Shown piece after piece: positions 44,159 through 53,065 of a stretch of DNA of 64,000 bases. Below the pieces are notes generated by a model. It did no database searches. It was not told where the DNA came from and saw only the letters and a list, made by a program, of their open reading frames with translations. The stretch spans positions 124,001 through 188,000 of the forward strand of contig DIXM01000012.1 in the NCBI GenBank assembly GCA_002436025.1, given 5' to 3'. The DNA comes from a candidate division Hyd24-12 bacterium UBA6080. GTDB taxonomy: Bacteria; Fermentibacterota; Fermentibacteria; Fermentibacterales; JCC-6. Each line of letters begins with the position of its first letter. Position 1 is the first letter of the stretch. Both the position numbers and the translations under genes were made by a program.

Positions 44159-46219
44159 ATGGCTTTTTCCATCGGACCATCAGAAAAGTTCCTCAAATTC
44201 AGGGCACTTGGTGTGGCTGCAGGGGTGGGCATACTCTTCGCCCTTCTTCTCCATTCGGGCGCCATGCGCAACCTGGAGGCGGTTACTTACGACGCCAGGT
44301 GCCGCATGTCCCCTGCCCCGGAACTCGCCGACCCGAAAGTCATCATCATAGCCCTCAACGAATCATCGCTTGAATCAATGGACTGGATCGGGTGGCCGTG
44401 GCCCAGGGAGATCTGGGCCGACCTGGCCGGTTTTATGGCCGATCAGGGGGCAAAAGCCCTTTTCTTCGATATTACGTTCGAAACCTCTTCGATGTACGGG
44501 GCTTTTGAAGACAGCCTGTTCGGGGCACAGGCATCAAGGCTTCCCACGGTATTCATCGCCAACCTCTTCCTCGACTCGGCCGCAGCTCCAATTCCCGACA
44601 ACGCAGTGATCCAGATGGAAACGGTTTCACAGGAAGGTCCCCTTTACCCCTCCGCACGGTTTCCGGTCACAGAGATAGCCTCGGGCGCCACCGCCTTCGC
44701 CTCCCCGCTTGTGCAGGCCGACCCCGACGGCGTGGTCAGACGGGTGCCGCTGTTCTTCCGGACACCTGACGGAGTTGTACCCTCCCCCGGCCTCGCCCTC
44801 GCTCTGATTGTTTCAGGGAAGACACCTTCCATCGCAGACGGCAGACTGCATCTGGGCGGCAACAGCGTGCCCCTATCCGGTGACGGAACCTTCATTCCAA
44901 GGTTCATGGGACCCAGGGGCACCTACACGACCATTGGCGCCGATGAGGTGTTCGAAATGATGATGGAGGATGACGCAGGAGGTTTTTTCGAGGATGCAGT
45001 CGTCCTCGTGGGTTACACCGCTGTCGATCTCTTCGACCTCAAACCCACACCCTTCAGCGCCAACTATCCGGGGGTTGAAGTTCACGCGACCGTTTACGAC
45101 AACCTCATGACCGGCAGGGGAATGGAACGGCTCGCCCCCCTGGTTCCCATCGCCGTCACTGTCCTTCTCGCTCTGGCGATCGGGACGGTGATGCTTGTGG
45201 TGCCTTCAGTGGGAGGTTCCATTGTCGCCGGAGCGGTGCTGATACTGGGGTACGCGGGCGCAGTTGTCCTCTTCTTCAGGAACGGTGTCTGGATGGACGC
45301 AGCCACTCCCCTCTCCGCGGGGATAACCGCACTTCTCTCCGGCGCGGTCGAAGCCAATTTCAGGGCGAACCGTCAGAAAAAGTTCCTGAGGTCCGCCTTC
45401 GGCCAGTACCTCTCCCCCGAAGTAGTGGCACAGGTCGTCAAAAACCCTTCCGTCCTCACCCTGGGCGGGGAAAGAAGGGTGATGACGGCATTCTTCAGCG
45501 ACGTCCAGGGCTTCACGAGCATCAGCGAGAAGCTCGAGCCTGAAGGACTTGTCACACTCCTCAACCACTACCTTACGGCAATGACCGACATCATTCTGAA
45601 ATGGGGCGGGACGGTGGACAAGTTCGAAGGCGATGCCATCGTGGCTTTCTGGGGCGCCCCGGTCCCTATGACCGACCATGCAGAACGTGCGTGCAGGGCC
45701 GCCATGGAATGCGAGGCCGCCCACACAGGGCTGAACGAACGACTGGAGAAGCTTGGTTTCCCCCGCCTGATAACGCGTGCAGGGCTCTCGACCGGCCCCA
45801 TGGTGGTGGGGAACATGGGCAGCGAGAAACGCTTCGACTACACCATCATGGGTGACAGCGTCAACCTCGCAAGCAGGCTTGAGGGTGTGAACAAGGTCTA
45901 CGGAACAAGGCTTCTGGTATCGGGAAGCACAATGGAGGCCGCCCCGGCGATCAGATTCCTCAACATCGATTCGGTGAGGGTGGTTGGCCAGACGAAACCC
46001 GTCGCCCTCTTCACCCCGTTCGAAGTTCTGCCGGAATGGAGCGCCTTGTACGGAAATGCCCTGGCAACCTACGCCAGGGGCGATTTCGCCGGGGCTCTTC
46101 CCATGTTCAGGGCGATCGACTTCCCGGCTGCGGCAAACATGGCAGCCCGTTGTGAGAACATGCTCCGCGAGGGACCGCCCCAGCAGTGGGACGGTGTTTG
46201 GAACCTTTCTTCAAAGTAA
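44159..46219 (+). CDS. CHASE2-domain class III adenylate/guanylate cyclase
   Basis: A 686-residue membrane sensor enzyme. One N-terminal helix leads to a periplasmic CHASE2 domain (about 45-310; VIIIALNESSLESM, KALFFDITFE). Three membrane helices follow (about 322-395), then the cyclase domain with metal-binding FFSDVQGFTSI and DKFEGDAIVAFWGAP, and NLASRLEGVNK near the C-terminus. The Lys of DKFEGD suggests ATP as substrate. A good GGAGG precedes the ATG. It leads a plus-strand operon with an SH3 protein, M48 protease and glutaminyl cyclase. Confidence 0.9.
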   Translation: MAFSIGPSEKFLKFRALGVAAGVGILFALLLHSGAMRNLEAVTYDARCRMSPAPELADPKVIIIALNESSLESMDWIGWPWPREIWADLAGFMADQGAKALFFDITFETSSMYGAFEDSLFGAQASRLPTVFIANLFLDSAAAPIPDNAVIQMETVSQEGPLYPSARFPVTEIASGATAFASPLVQADPDGVVRRVPLFFRTPDGVVPSPGLALALIVSGKTPSIADGRLHLGGNSVPLSGDGTFIPRFMGPRGTYTTIGADEVFEMMMEDDAGGFFEDAVVLVGYTAVDLFDLKPTPFSANYPGVEVHATVYDNLMTGRGMERLAPLVPIAVTVLLALAIGTVMLVVPSVGGSIVAGAVLILGYAGAVVLFFRNGVWMDAATPLSAGITALLSGAVEANFRANRQKKFLRSAFGQYLSPEVVAQVVKNPSVLTLGGERRVMTAFFSDVQGFTSISEKLEPEGLVTLLNHYLTAMTDIILKWGGTVDKFEGDAIVAFWGAPVPMTDHAERACRAAMECEAAHTGLNERLEKLGFPRLITRAGLSTGPMVVGNMGSEKRFDYTIMGDSVNLASRLEGVNKVYGTRLLVSGSTMEAAPAIRFLNIDSVRVVGQTKPVALFTPFEVLPEWSALYGNALATYARGDFAGALPMFRAIDFPAAANMAARCENMLREGPPQQWDGVWNLSSK

Positions 46220-46230
46220 CAGGAGAGGCA

Positions 46231-46716
46231 ATGAAGCTGACGGTACTGATCCTGCTTTCGGTGACGCTCCTGGCGTTCGCCGACGACATTGAGGTTGGAG
46301 GCATGGCCACGGTCAAAACCCGCGACCAGAGCCTTTTCCCAAGGCCGGTGCACTACGCCCAGCCCATCACGACGGTGCCTTTCGGCACCGAGGTCTCGGT
46401 CATTGGTGCCCAGGGCGCCTGGTTCCAGGTTGAAATACCTTCCGGTGAAGAGGGGTGGCTCCATTCAACATCACTCACCGGTGCCGTACTAAGCCATGGA
46501 AGCTCGGGAGGCGAACAGGACCCCGACATGATCATGCTTGCCGGCCGGGGTTTCAACGCCGATGTGGAGGCGTCATACGCCCAGGGCAAGGGTCTCAGGT
46601 TCGACCTGGTGGACAGGATGGAACAGATCAAGACATCTCCCCAGTCCGTTGGAACCTTCCTTGCCGCGGGATGGCTGATTCCCGGTGAAGAAGCACCCGA
46701 GGGAGGAACACGATGA
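46231..46716 (+). CDS. Exported SH3-domain (SH3b) protein
   Basis: A 161-residue protein from ATG 46231 with AGGAGAGG upstream. Signal peptide LTVLILLSVTLLAFA is followed by a bacterial SH3 domain: VPFGTEVSVIGAQGAWFQVEI and EEGWLHSTSLTG. Such domains bind cell wall or peptides outside the membrane. The C-terminal third (DPDMIMLAGRGFNADVEASYA) is helical, with no known match. Its stop overlaps the protease start by 4 nt. Confidence 0.78.
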   Translation: MKLTVLILLSVTLLAFADDIEVGGMATVKTRDQSLFPRPVHYAQPITTVPFGTEVSVIGAQGAWFQVEIPSGEEGWLHSTSLTGAVLSHGSSGGEQDPDMIMLAGRGFNADVEASYAQGKGLRFDLVDRMEQIKTSPQSVGTFLAAGWLIPGEEAPEGGTR

Positions 46717-47648
46717 CCATCCTTCTCATCTCACTGCTGGCCTGGGGGCTCTCCGACATCACCGACATAGTCGAGAGTGACGAAGTGGAAAGCGCAGTCA
46801 CTGTCGTTGAGGCATTCCAGGATGCCAACCGGGAACTCACCGACACCGAGGAGTATTACCTGGGCCGTTCAGTGGCGGCCTACATGCTCACCAACTACAC
46901 ACCGGACTGGCATCCCGGCAGGACCGGTTACCTTAACCTGCTCGGAACAGCATTGGCGGGTTACTCTCCCAGGCCGTTCACCTACGGGGGGTACCATTTC
47001 CTGCTCCTCGACTCACCCGAGGTCAACGCCATGGCGTGCCCCGGCGGCCTCATCTTCATAACCGAAGGGCTTTCCGACCTTGCCGAGAACGAGGACCAGA
47101 TGGCCGCCATCCTAGCCCACGAGATAGCCCATGTTGTTCTCGCCCACGGCGTGGGCGCCGTCAGCCGCGCAAAGATGACAGCGGCCTGGACAACGCTCGG
47201 CACCGAGAGCGCAAGACAGCTCGGCGACGACGACGTGAGGGAAATGGCTGAGAACTACGGCGACATAGTATCGGAGATAACCGAGACAATAGTCACCACA
47301 GGTTACGGGCGCGATTCCGAGAGAGCGGCAGACAGCCTTGCCGTCCACATCCTTGCGGACGCCGGTTACAGCCCCTCGGCCCTTGCCCAGGTTCTTGACA
47401 GAATGGCGCTTGGCGGCGGTACCCAGGGTTTCTGGAAGACCCACCCCTCCCCTTCCGACAGAGCGACATGGGTAAGGGAGACCATACAGGCCGACAATCT
47501 TCCCGAACCACCGGCGGAAGCCATCGCAATCAGAACCCAGAGGTTCGCAGACGACTTCACGAACGCTCAGGATTCGCCAGTGCAGACCACACCTCCCCCC
47601 TCCCGGGGCGGTTCCAGTCAGGGATCACAGGGGGGTGGCGGCCGGTAG
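46713..47648 (+). CDS. M48 family metalloprotease (BepA/HtpX-like soluble type)
   Basis: A 311-residue exported protease with the zinc motif HEIAHVVLAH (136-145; ligands His136, His140, catalytic Glu137). The third ligand is Glu in RDSERAADSLA. A short hydrophobic N-terminus acts as signal. Family members such as BepA and LoiP work in outer-membrane protein quality control. It is coupled by 4-nt overlap to the SH3 gene. Confidence 0.88.
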   Translation: MTILLISLLAWGLSDITDIVESDEVESAVTVVEAFQDANRELTDTEEYYLGRSVAAYMLTNYTPDWHPGRTGYLNLLGTALAGYSPRPFTYGGYHFLLLDSPEVNAMACPGGLIFITEGLSDLAENEDQMAAILAHEIAHVVLAHGVGAVSRAKMTAAWTTLGTESARQLGDDDVREMAENYGDIVSEITETIVTTGYGRDSERAADSLAVHILADAGYSPSALAQVLDRMALGGGTQGFWKTHPSPSDRATWVRETIQADNLPEPPAEAIAIRTQRFADDFTNAQDSPVQTTPPPSRGGSSQGSQGGGGR

Positions 47649-48352
47649 TGTTCACCCTTCTCCCCTTCCTTGTTTCCGGTATCTGGAGCCTCGGGGTCAT
47701 CACAGGGCATGACCCCGGGTCTTACACCCAGGGTCTCGAGCTTTGGGGGGGTGTTCTCTACGAGAGCACCGGCCTGTACGGGCAGTCGAGCATCCGCAGG
47801 GTTGATCCTGCAACGGGTGAGGTCATCTCAATGACGAGGCTTCCCGACAGTCTCTTCGCTGAAGGCCTCACCCTGATCTCCCCTTCCAGGATGCTGGTGC
47901 TGACCTGGAGGGAGAATCTTGTCCTTGTGGTAAACCCGGCAACTCTCCAGATCACTGAGACCCTCCCTCTCCAGGGCGAGGGTTGGGGTCTCTGCTACGA
48001 CGGCACAAGCGTTATCCGAAGCGACGGAACATCGACCCTCCACTTCCACGATCCAAAGACCATGGAAGTCAAAAGCACAATCACTGTTGAGCTGTCAGGC
48101 GTCCCCCAGCCCGGGCTTAACGAACTTGAGTACGCCAGGGGTTACATCTGGGCCAACCAATGGCTTTCAAGCAGGATACTCACCATCGACCCGGAGACCG
48201 GCCAGGTCCTCTGCGTAACCGATTTCAACACGATCACCCCTCCAGGCGCAGGTGCAATGAACGGGATCGCCTACCTCCCCGCGACCGACCAATTCCTCAT
48301 CACCGGCAAGAACTGGCCGGTGATGTACACCGTTGACATCCAATTCAACTGA
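47648..48352 (+). CDS. Glutaminyl-peptide cyclotransferase (beta-propeller type)
   Basis: A 234-residue exported protein from the GTG at 47648, which shares a base with the protease stop (TAGTG). The signal VFTLLPFLVSGIWS is followed by the plant/bacterial QC propeller: HDPGSYTQGLE, GGVLYESTGLYGQSSIRRVDP, LFAEGLTL, LNELEYARGYIWANQW and NGIAY near the end. It turns N-terminal Gln into pyroglutamate on exported proteins. QC is common in T9SS-bearing bacteria, where many secreted proteins expose N-terminal Gln. Confidence 0.85.
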   Translation: MFTLLPFLVSGIWSLGVITGHDPGSYTQGLELWGGVLYESTGLYGQSSIRRVDPATGEVISMTRLPDSLFAEGLTLISPSRMLVLTWRENLVLVVNPATLQITETLPLQGEGWGLCYDGTSVIRSDGTSTLHFHDPKTMEVKSTITVELSGVPQPGLNELEYARGYIWANQWLSSRILTIDPETGQVLCVTDFNTITPPGAGAMNGIAYLPATDQFLITGKNWPVMYTVDIQFN

Positions 48353-48408
48353 CAGTAGTTTTATTACCAAACCAGAGAGTGGTTGTTTTTGCTTTCACAG
48401 GAGGTATC

Positions 48409-49404
48409 ATGAAACGCGCACTGATTGTCGTAATGCTTTTGGCGGCTTTGGTTTCGGCCAAATCCATCGTTCTAACGCTCGACGCGCCCGACACAAACAT
48501 CAGCGGTCTCGCCTGGGGTAACAACGCCCTCTGGGCCCTCGACGCCACCACCCGCTTCGTCCACCAGGTCAACCCCGCCACCGGCGCCATCATCAGCACC
48601 TTCTACTTCAACTACACCGAGTCCATGGCCCCCACAGGTCTTGCCTACAGCGCAACCCTCAACAGGGTACTCCCGGGCGGCTGGCTGGGCACCAATGGCT
48701 ACGTTTACCAGTACAACCCCGACGGTTCGTTCATCTCTAAAATCAACTTGTGCGGTGGTTGAGGCAACCCTGTCTCGTCGGTGACGGGACTTGAAGCCAG
48801 CGGCTCCTACCTTTACCTCTCCTCCGTAAATCAGAACTCCTGCTACCGCTACACACTGCCGGATGTAGCAGGACGCACCACCCACAGATTCTATGTCGGC
48901 TACTCCCAGACCAAAGACATCGCCATCAACGCCGACAACCACATCTGGGTTGCGGCCAACCACGCAACCAACACCCTCAGGCTCTACAACGCCAGCAACC
49001 AGGTCATAGACTTCATCGAACCGGCCCTCGTTCCCTACGCATCAGGCGTAACGATGGACCCCGAAGGCTTCCTCTGGGTCGCCGACCCCACCAACGACAA
49101 GATCTACAAGATTGACATCTCAACCGGTGTGGCTGACGAATCCTCCGCTGAAACCCAGGGCTTCTCCATCCGTACCGGCTCCAACCCCTTCGTGGGCGCC
49201 GTAACCCTCTTCATCGAGGGCACGCCCAACGCCACCGTTGAGCTCTTCGACATCTACGGACGAATGGTTGCCACCGGAACCACAACAGGTCACTGGGTCT
49301 GGGACGGCACCATGAACGGCACAGCCGCTCCTTCAGGCACCTACCTCGCCATGGTTCGCTCCGAGGCCGGAACCGTTCAAACCCTGAACCTCATCAAGCT
49401 CTAG
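48409..49404 (+). pseudogene. Exported beta-propeller-like protein with T9SS-type tail, interrupted by in-frame UGA
   Basis: ATG 48409 (GGAGG upstream) opens a frame with a signal peptide (RALIVVMLLAALVSA) and NHL/propeller-like repeats (ISGLAWGNNALWALD, PTGLAYS). TGA occurs at codon 118 (48760-48762), then the same frame continues to 49404 with more repeats (IWVAANHATN; LWVADPTNDKIYKID) and a sorting-type tail (VELFDIYGRMVATG, PSGTYLAMVRS). Read through, it is 331 residues. The UGA may be a nonsense change from Trp or Gly, or a recoded codon: the context is CGG-UGA (CxxU) with an 8-bp hairpin (48772-48790, loop GGU) just downstream. Annotated as a pseudogene pending proof. Confidence 0.7.
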
Positions 49405-49414
49405 GATTAGCATA

Positions 49415-49440
49415 AAAGGGCCCCCACCCGGGGGCCCTTT
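49415..49440 (+). terminator. Intrinsic terminator after the propeller gene
   Basis: AAAGGGCCCCC / GGGGGCCCTTT forms a perfect 11-bp stem with an ACCC loop and ends in TTT. It lies 11 nt after the stop at 49404. Confidence 0.8.
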
Positions 49441-49443
49441 CCA

Positions 49444-49473
49444 TTGACACAAACCGTATCGTTACGATATTAC
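49444..49473 (+). promoter_or_regulatory. Promoter of tRNA-Asn with internal palindrome
   Basis: TTGACA (49444-49449) and TATTAC (49468-49473) are 18 nt apart and start transcription a few bases before the tRNA at 49486. The spacer contains a perfect 13-nt inverted repeat, TATCGT-T-ACGATA (49457-49469). Confidence 0.55.
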
Positions 49474-49485
49474 CGACGCTTCGGC

Positions 49486-49561
49486 GCCTCGTTAGCTCAG
49501 TCGGTAGAGCGGGTGGCTGTTAACCACTAGGTCGGAGGTTCAAGTCCTTCACGAGGCGCCA
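49486..49561 (+). tRNA. tRNA-Asn(GTT); integration site of the island
   Basis: A 76-nt cloverleaf with acceptor GCCTCGT/ACGAGGC and encoded CCA. The anticodon loop CTGTTAA gives anticodon GTT. The serine recombinase gene of the island ends inside this tRNA on the opposite strand (stop at 49520), so the right half of the tRNA is probably the attachment core. The matching far repeat would lie beyond the window. Confidence 0.94.
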
Positions 49562-51172
49562 AGCGTGTCTCCCAGCAAACTTTCCATTTCCGGTTAACAC
49601 TTCAGACGCTCCAAGTGCATGATTACCATGCATTCCGATGCGCAGACCATTTTTGCCATCCCAGTAGACTTTTGCCAAAACCGATTCCAGCAGTTTTTTT
49701 CGTTCGAACGGGTTCAGAACACGTATCGATGACGTGAATCTGTCCAGAACCGCAACCACTGCCTCGGTGACAACCCGGTTGCTGGAGCACCCTGCAATCC
49801 TGCCTTCCAGGCCTGCGATGCTGGTCTCCAACTCCACTTTCCTCTTGCTGTGCTTCCCGAGTTCCTCGGCGATCAGTTTCTGGGCATCCCCATCCACTTC
49901 CGCATGGCTGTAGATAAGGGTCCGAATCCTGTCGGACACCTTCCGGAGAGAGTTCTGCCTGGCCTTCAGCTCTTTCTTCAGTCTGGGAATATCGGCCGCA
50001 AGCCTCGCGTTGGCCTCGTCTATGATGGCTGTCAGGACCTCCCGCTTGAAAGCAAGTTCTGTCAGCGTATCGATAACTGCCTTCTCAATCCTGTCCGCCT
50101 GGATGGTCCCCACGGAACACTCCTGGTTCGCGCAGGTGTACCAGTGGTACCTTTTCTCCGACGACTTCTTTGCGGACATGGCATTCATTTTCTCAAAGCA
50201 CTCACCGCAGTACAGCAGCCCGGAGAGCAGATACACGTGCCTCGCAGGAGCCACAGCGTTGTGTCCGGAGACCCTTCCCTTGTCCAGCAGGTCCTGAACC
50301 TCATAGAACAACTCCTCGTCAACGATAGGGTCCCAGCTTGCTTCGGCTTCGGAGTAACGCTCGTGCTCATCCAGATCATCCTGGCCCTTCAGCATCTTCC
50401 CCTTGTTGATCGGGAGTATGCCGATGTACTCCTTGCTGCGGAGTATCCTTCGCAGGTTTTCCAGCTTGAACTTGCCTCCACCCCCGACGTTGCCAGTCCG
50501 GGAAACCCTGGCCTTCAAACGATACCCCATGCTGTTCAGGAACTCCGCGGTCTTCCTCAGGGATCCAAGCTCCAGGTACTTCGAGAATATCTGCTCGACA
50601 AGAACTGCCTCTTCAGGGTTCACTACCAGCTCACCCCTGGCCGGGCTCAGATCGTATCCCAACGGCGGCACTCCCCCGGTCCATCTCCCCTTCTCTGCCC
50701 TGGCCTTCTTTGATACCTTCATTCTCTCCGAGGTCTGCTCCCTCTCCAGCTCAGCAAGAGCCATCAGGATGAAGGTGATGAACCTGCCGTAGACGGAGGT
50801 CGTGTCTATCTGCTGAGTCACACTTACGAACTCGACACCGTTGGCCTTCAGAAAATCAAAAAAATCCATGAAGTCCTTCACGGAGCGGCTAACCCTGTCC
50901 AGCCTGGAACACAGAATCGTGTTGACCGTCCCGTTCTCGATATCCCGGTACAGATTCATGAATTCGTCACTCTGAACCGACTTGCTTCCGGAGATACCCT
51001 CGAGAAGGTACGTCCCGGCTTCCTCCCAAGAATCCGAGGCTTCATCCTTCAGACTGTTCTTGTAGTTGATGTGCGCCCGCATCATGTCTAACTGGGTCGG
51101 AATTGAACCCTCTTTGACAAGTGCCTGCTTGGGGTCGGAAACCCTGGCTATCAGCGCGCACTTACGAACCAT
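49520..51172 (-). CDS. Large serine recombinase
   Basis: A 550-residue recombinase from ATG 51172 (AGAGG upstream). The N-terminal resolvase domain begins CALIARVSDPKQA with the catalytic Ser in that strand, then TILCSRLDRVSRS. The Recombinase domain starts around GVPPLGYDLS; a zinc ribbon (CGECF...YTCANQEC) and a coiled-coil (LKKELKARQNSLRKVSDRI) follow. The last 14 or so residues (RLVKDLNLRPSG) are encoded by the antisense of tRNA-Asn. It likely integrates and excises the island. Its start overlaps the coiled-coil gene by 11 nt. Confidence 0.92.
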   Translation of the reverse strand: MVRKCALIARVSDPKQALVKEGSIPTQLDMMRAHINYKNSLKDEASDSWEEAGTYLLEGISGSKSVQSDEFMNLYRDIENGTVNTILCSRLDRVSRSVKDFMDFFDFLKANGVEFVSVTQQIDTTSVYGRFITFILMALAELEREQTSERMKVSKKARAEKGRWTGGVPPLGYDLSPARGELVVNPEEAVLVEQIFSKYLELGSLRKTAEFLNSMGYRLKARVSRTGNVGGGGKFKLENLRRILRSKEYIGILPINKGKMLKGQDDLDEHERYSEAEASWDPIVDEELFYEVQDLLDKGRVSGHNAVAPARHVYLLSGLLYCGECFEKMNAMSAKKSSEKRYHWYTCANQECSVGTIQADRIEKAVIDTLTELAFKREVLTAIIDEANARLAADIPRLKKELKARQNSLRKVSDRIRTLIYSHAEVDGDAQKLIAEELGKHSKRKVELETSIAGLEGRIAGCSSNRVVTEAVVAVLDRFTSSIRVLNPFERKKLLESVLAKVYWDGKNGLRIGMHGNHALGASEVLTGNGKFAGRHAWRLVKDLNLRPSG

Positions 51173-51671
51173 CTTGACCTCTGAGACCTTCAGTCGAGAC
51201 TCCAGTGCCTTCACAGATTTCGGCGACCCTCAGCTCGAACTGGGCAAGCTCCCGCTCGAAGGCAGCCATTTTCCTCTTCGCAGATTTTGCTGCTGCCACG
51301 GAAGGATTCTCGCCGAGTTCTGGGAGTTCTGCCAGACTCTTCTGCAGTCGAGCAGCAAGAACCCTTACTTCTTCCAGAGCATTCTCAGAACGCTCTGCGG
51401 CTTCCACTGCCCGGCGTGTTTTCTGAACAGCAACCTTCGCACTCCGGGCTGCGGCATAGTCCTGATAGAAAGCCGACTCGCCCGTCTCCTCAAGAATGAC
51501 ATCAAGACGTCCAACGTACTCGGAAACAACCTTCGCCGTCAGCCTCACGAACTCGGCAAGACGGGCATCGTAGGACTCACATTCGATGAACTCAATGGTC
51601 ACGTCAAAGTTCTGTTTGGTTTCAAGGACGGGGAATTCTTCGGGAAGCACGTGTTTCTTCTTTGTCCCCAT
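51162..51671 (-). CDS. Coiled-coil protein, recombinase-associated
   Basis: A 169-residue protein from ATG 51671, with GGAGG upstream. Much is predicted helical and Ala/Glu/Lys-rich: ARSAKVAVQKTRRAVEAAERSENALEE and KSAKRKMAAFERELAQFEL suggest coiled coils. No family recognised. It overlaps the recombinase start, so they are translated together; a directionality or accessory role is possible but unproven. Confidence 0.65.
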   Translation of the reverse strand: MGTKKKHVLPEEFPVLETKQNFDVTIEFIECESYDARLAEFVRLTAKVVSEYVGRLDVILEETGESAFYQDYAAARSAKVAVQKTRRAVEAAERSENALEEVRVLAARLQKSLAELPELGENPSVAAAKSAKRKMAAFERELAQFELRVAEICEGTGVSTEGLRGQDGS

Positions 51672-51740
51672 CCTGACCTCCCGACTGAGCATAGAACTGC
51701 TGATCGACAAACCCGGGCATCGTAACCTGATTCAGCGGTG

Positions 51741-51769
51741 AGTATGAAACCATGCCTCGGGAAGGTCAA
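51741..51769 (-). promoter_or_regulatory. Promoter of the recombinase operon
   Basis: TTGACC (51764-51769) is 17 nt from CATACT (51741-51746) on the minus strand, about 70 nt before the ATG at 51671. The remainder of the gap 51770-52148 holds no gene I can support and no clear repeat. Confidence 0.5.
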
Positions 51770-52148
51770 CGCGCCATAAGGACGAGTCCTGCAACTACCC
51801 CCTCGACGGACCTGGTGTCCCAGTTCTGGCTGGCGGTAGGCAGTTCTGAGTCGTCAATCTAGCCTCCCATAGAGCCCAGAACCAAGAGTCCCGTTCCCCT
51901 GTAGTCAGGAGAGTGTCCTGCAAGCGCCATAGATGCCCAGAAACGCCTTATTGCTGGCGGGTGGTACATCCCACTCTCAGAACGATCGTCGGTTTTCAGC
52001 CCCGACAGGCTTCGGAATAGGGCACTTCCTCAGAAGAGCGGCTGACATCCACCGGTGTAGAAGCACTTGACTTACGTCGCACCTGACCAGACGCTTGCAG
52101 GAGTGTCAGCTTACCTGCAAACAGAACGATGGAGGGATTGTTCAGCTC

Positions 52149-52979
52149 TCAATATTCATCAGGACTCTTGCTGAATGCAATGCTGTCCAAAGGGAGTCGA
52201 TGCCCACAGTTTCCACGGACGTAGTGTTCATCCCCAAACAGCCAATGGTAGAAGTTGCCGTACTTCCGGAACGGGTGGAGCTTGACTCCAACTCCTCCAG
52301 TACGACCGCGCTCACGAATGAGGAGTGGCGACAGATGCGGGAACAGACGCGGAGCAAAGTTGCTCTCACCGGTGACGTAGGCAAGCGTGCATGAGGTGAT
52401 CAGGTCTGCCGCTTGGAGAATTCGCGAGAGACTATATGGCGAAGTAAGAACAGACATCACTATTCTTTCAGGTGTGAGGCATTCCGTTCCGGTGCGAAGC
52501 GTCTCAAGGCAGTGCAAAAGAAACGACTCCTCGGTCCGGTGGTCCCCACCGGGGCGGTCGCAAATGATCAGGCCATGTGAGTCGGCATTACTGAGAAACC
52601 AGTCAACACGTTCGATGAGGAGTTTCACCACATCAATCTCCGGAGTGGTGCTAGATCCCTCCGCCGGCGAGCAGCCTGCGTCCTCCGCAACGAATACGGC
52701 CTTGCACTCATGTTCTGCAATAGCACTCAGAACAGCGATCTGGAAGTCTCTTCGTGCCTCATGCAGAAGGTTGCCCCGCATCCAATGCTCACGCCCCGGG
52801 GACCACTTGAACACCTCCTTCGGAGGGAACCCGTGGTCTGAGCATATTTGGTCCAGCTGAAACTCAAGAGGGCGTACGTGATCTGATGAAACGACCAGTC
52901 CCCCAATGGCGACCATTCGGCCCATCTTAGGACGTGTGGGTTTGCTTTGGGATGAGTCATCTACGAAGAATATGTGCAT
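52149..52979 (-). CDS. DUF3800 domain protein
   Basis: A 276-residue protein that begins MHIFFVDDSSQS, the acidic strand typical of DUF3800. A second acidic strand is LIICDRPGG, followed by SRILQAADLITSC near the end, where the family has a conserved QxADxxA/I. DUF3800 proteins have an RNase H-like fold and are frequent in phages and defence islands; catalysis is presumed nucleolytic but not well shown. Base composition is lower in GC than the core. Confidence 0.8.
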   Translation of the reverse strand: MHIFFVDDSSQSKPTRPKMGRMVAIGGLVVSSDHVRPLEFQLDQICSDHGFPPKEVFKWSPGREHWMRGNLLHEARRDFQIAVLSAIAEHECKAVFVAEDAGCSPAEGSSTTPEIDVVKLLIERVDWFLSNADSHGLIICDRPGGDHRTEESFLLHCLETLRTGTECLTPERIVMSVLTSPYSLSRILQAADLITSCTLAYVTGESNFAPRLFPHLSPLLIRERGRTGGVGVKLHPFRKYGNFYHWLFGDEHYVRGNCGHRLPLDSIAFSKSPDEY

Positions 52980-53065
52980 ATTTCTCTATCTTCTGAACAC
53001 TGAATCAAGCGGCGAGAGCCCACGGCCGTCTAGGTGGACCTTGCCTCATCCGTTTCAATTCCATG

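Noticed and set aside
48760..48762. UGA as sign of an altered genetic code
   Set aside because: Many genes in this window end in TGA with correct lengths (for example dut, rimP-region genes, the RT), so TGA is a stop here. Local recoding or mutation remain the options.
52095..52394. Plus-strand 99-codon open frame at the left of DUF3800
   Set aside because: Mostly antisense to the DUF3800 gene C-terminus, with no good ribosome site and no known domain.
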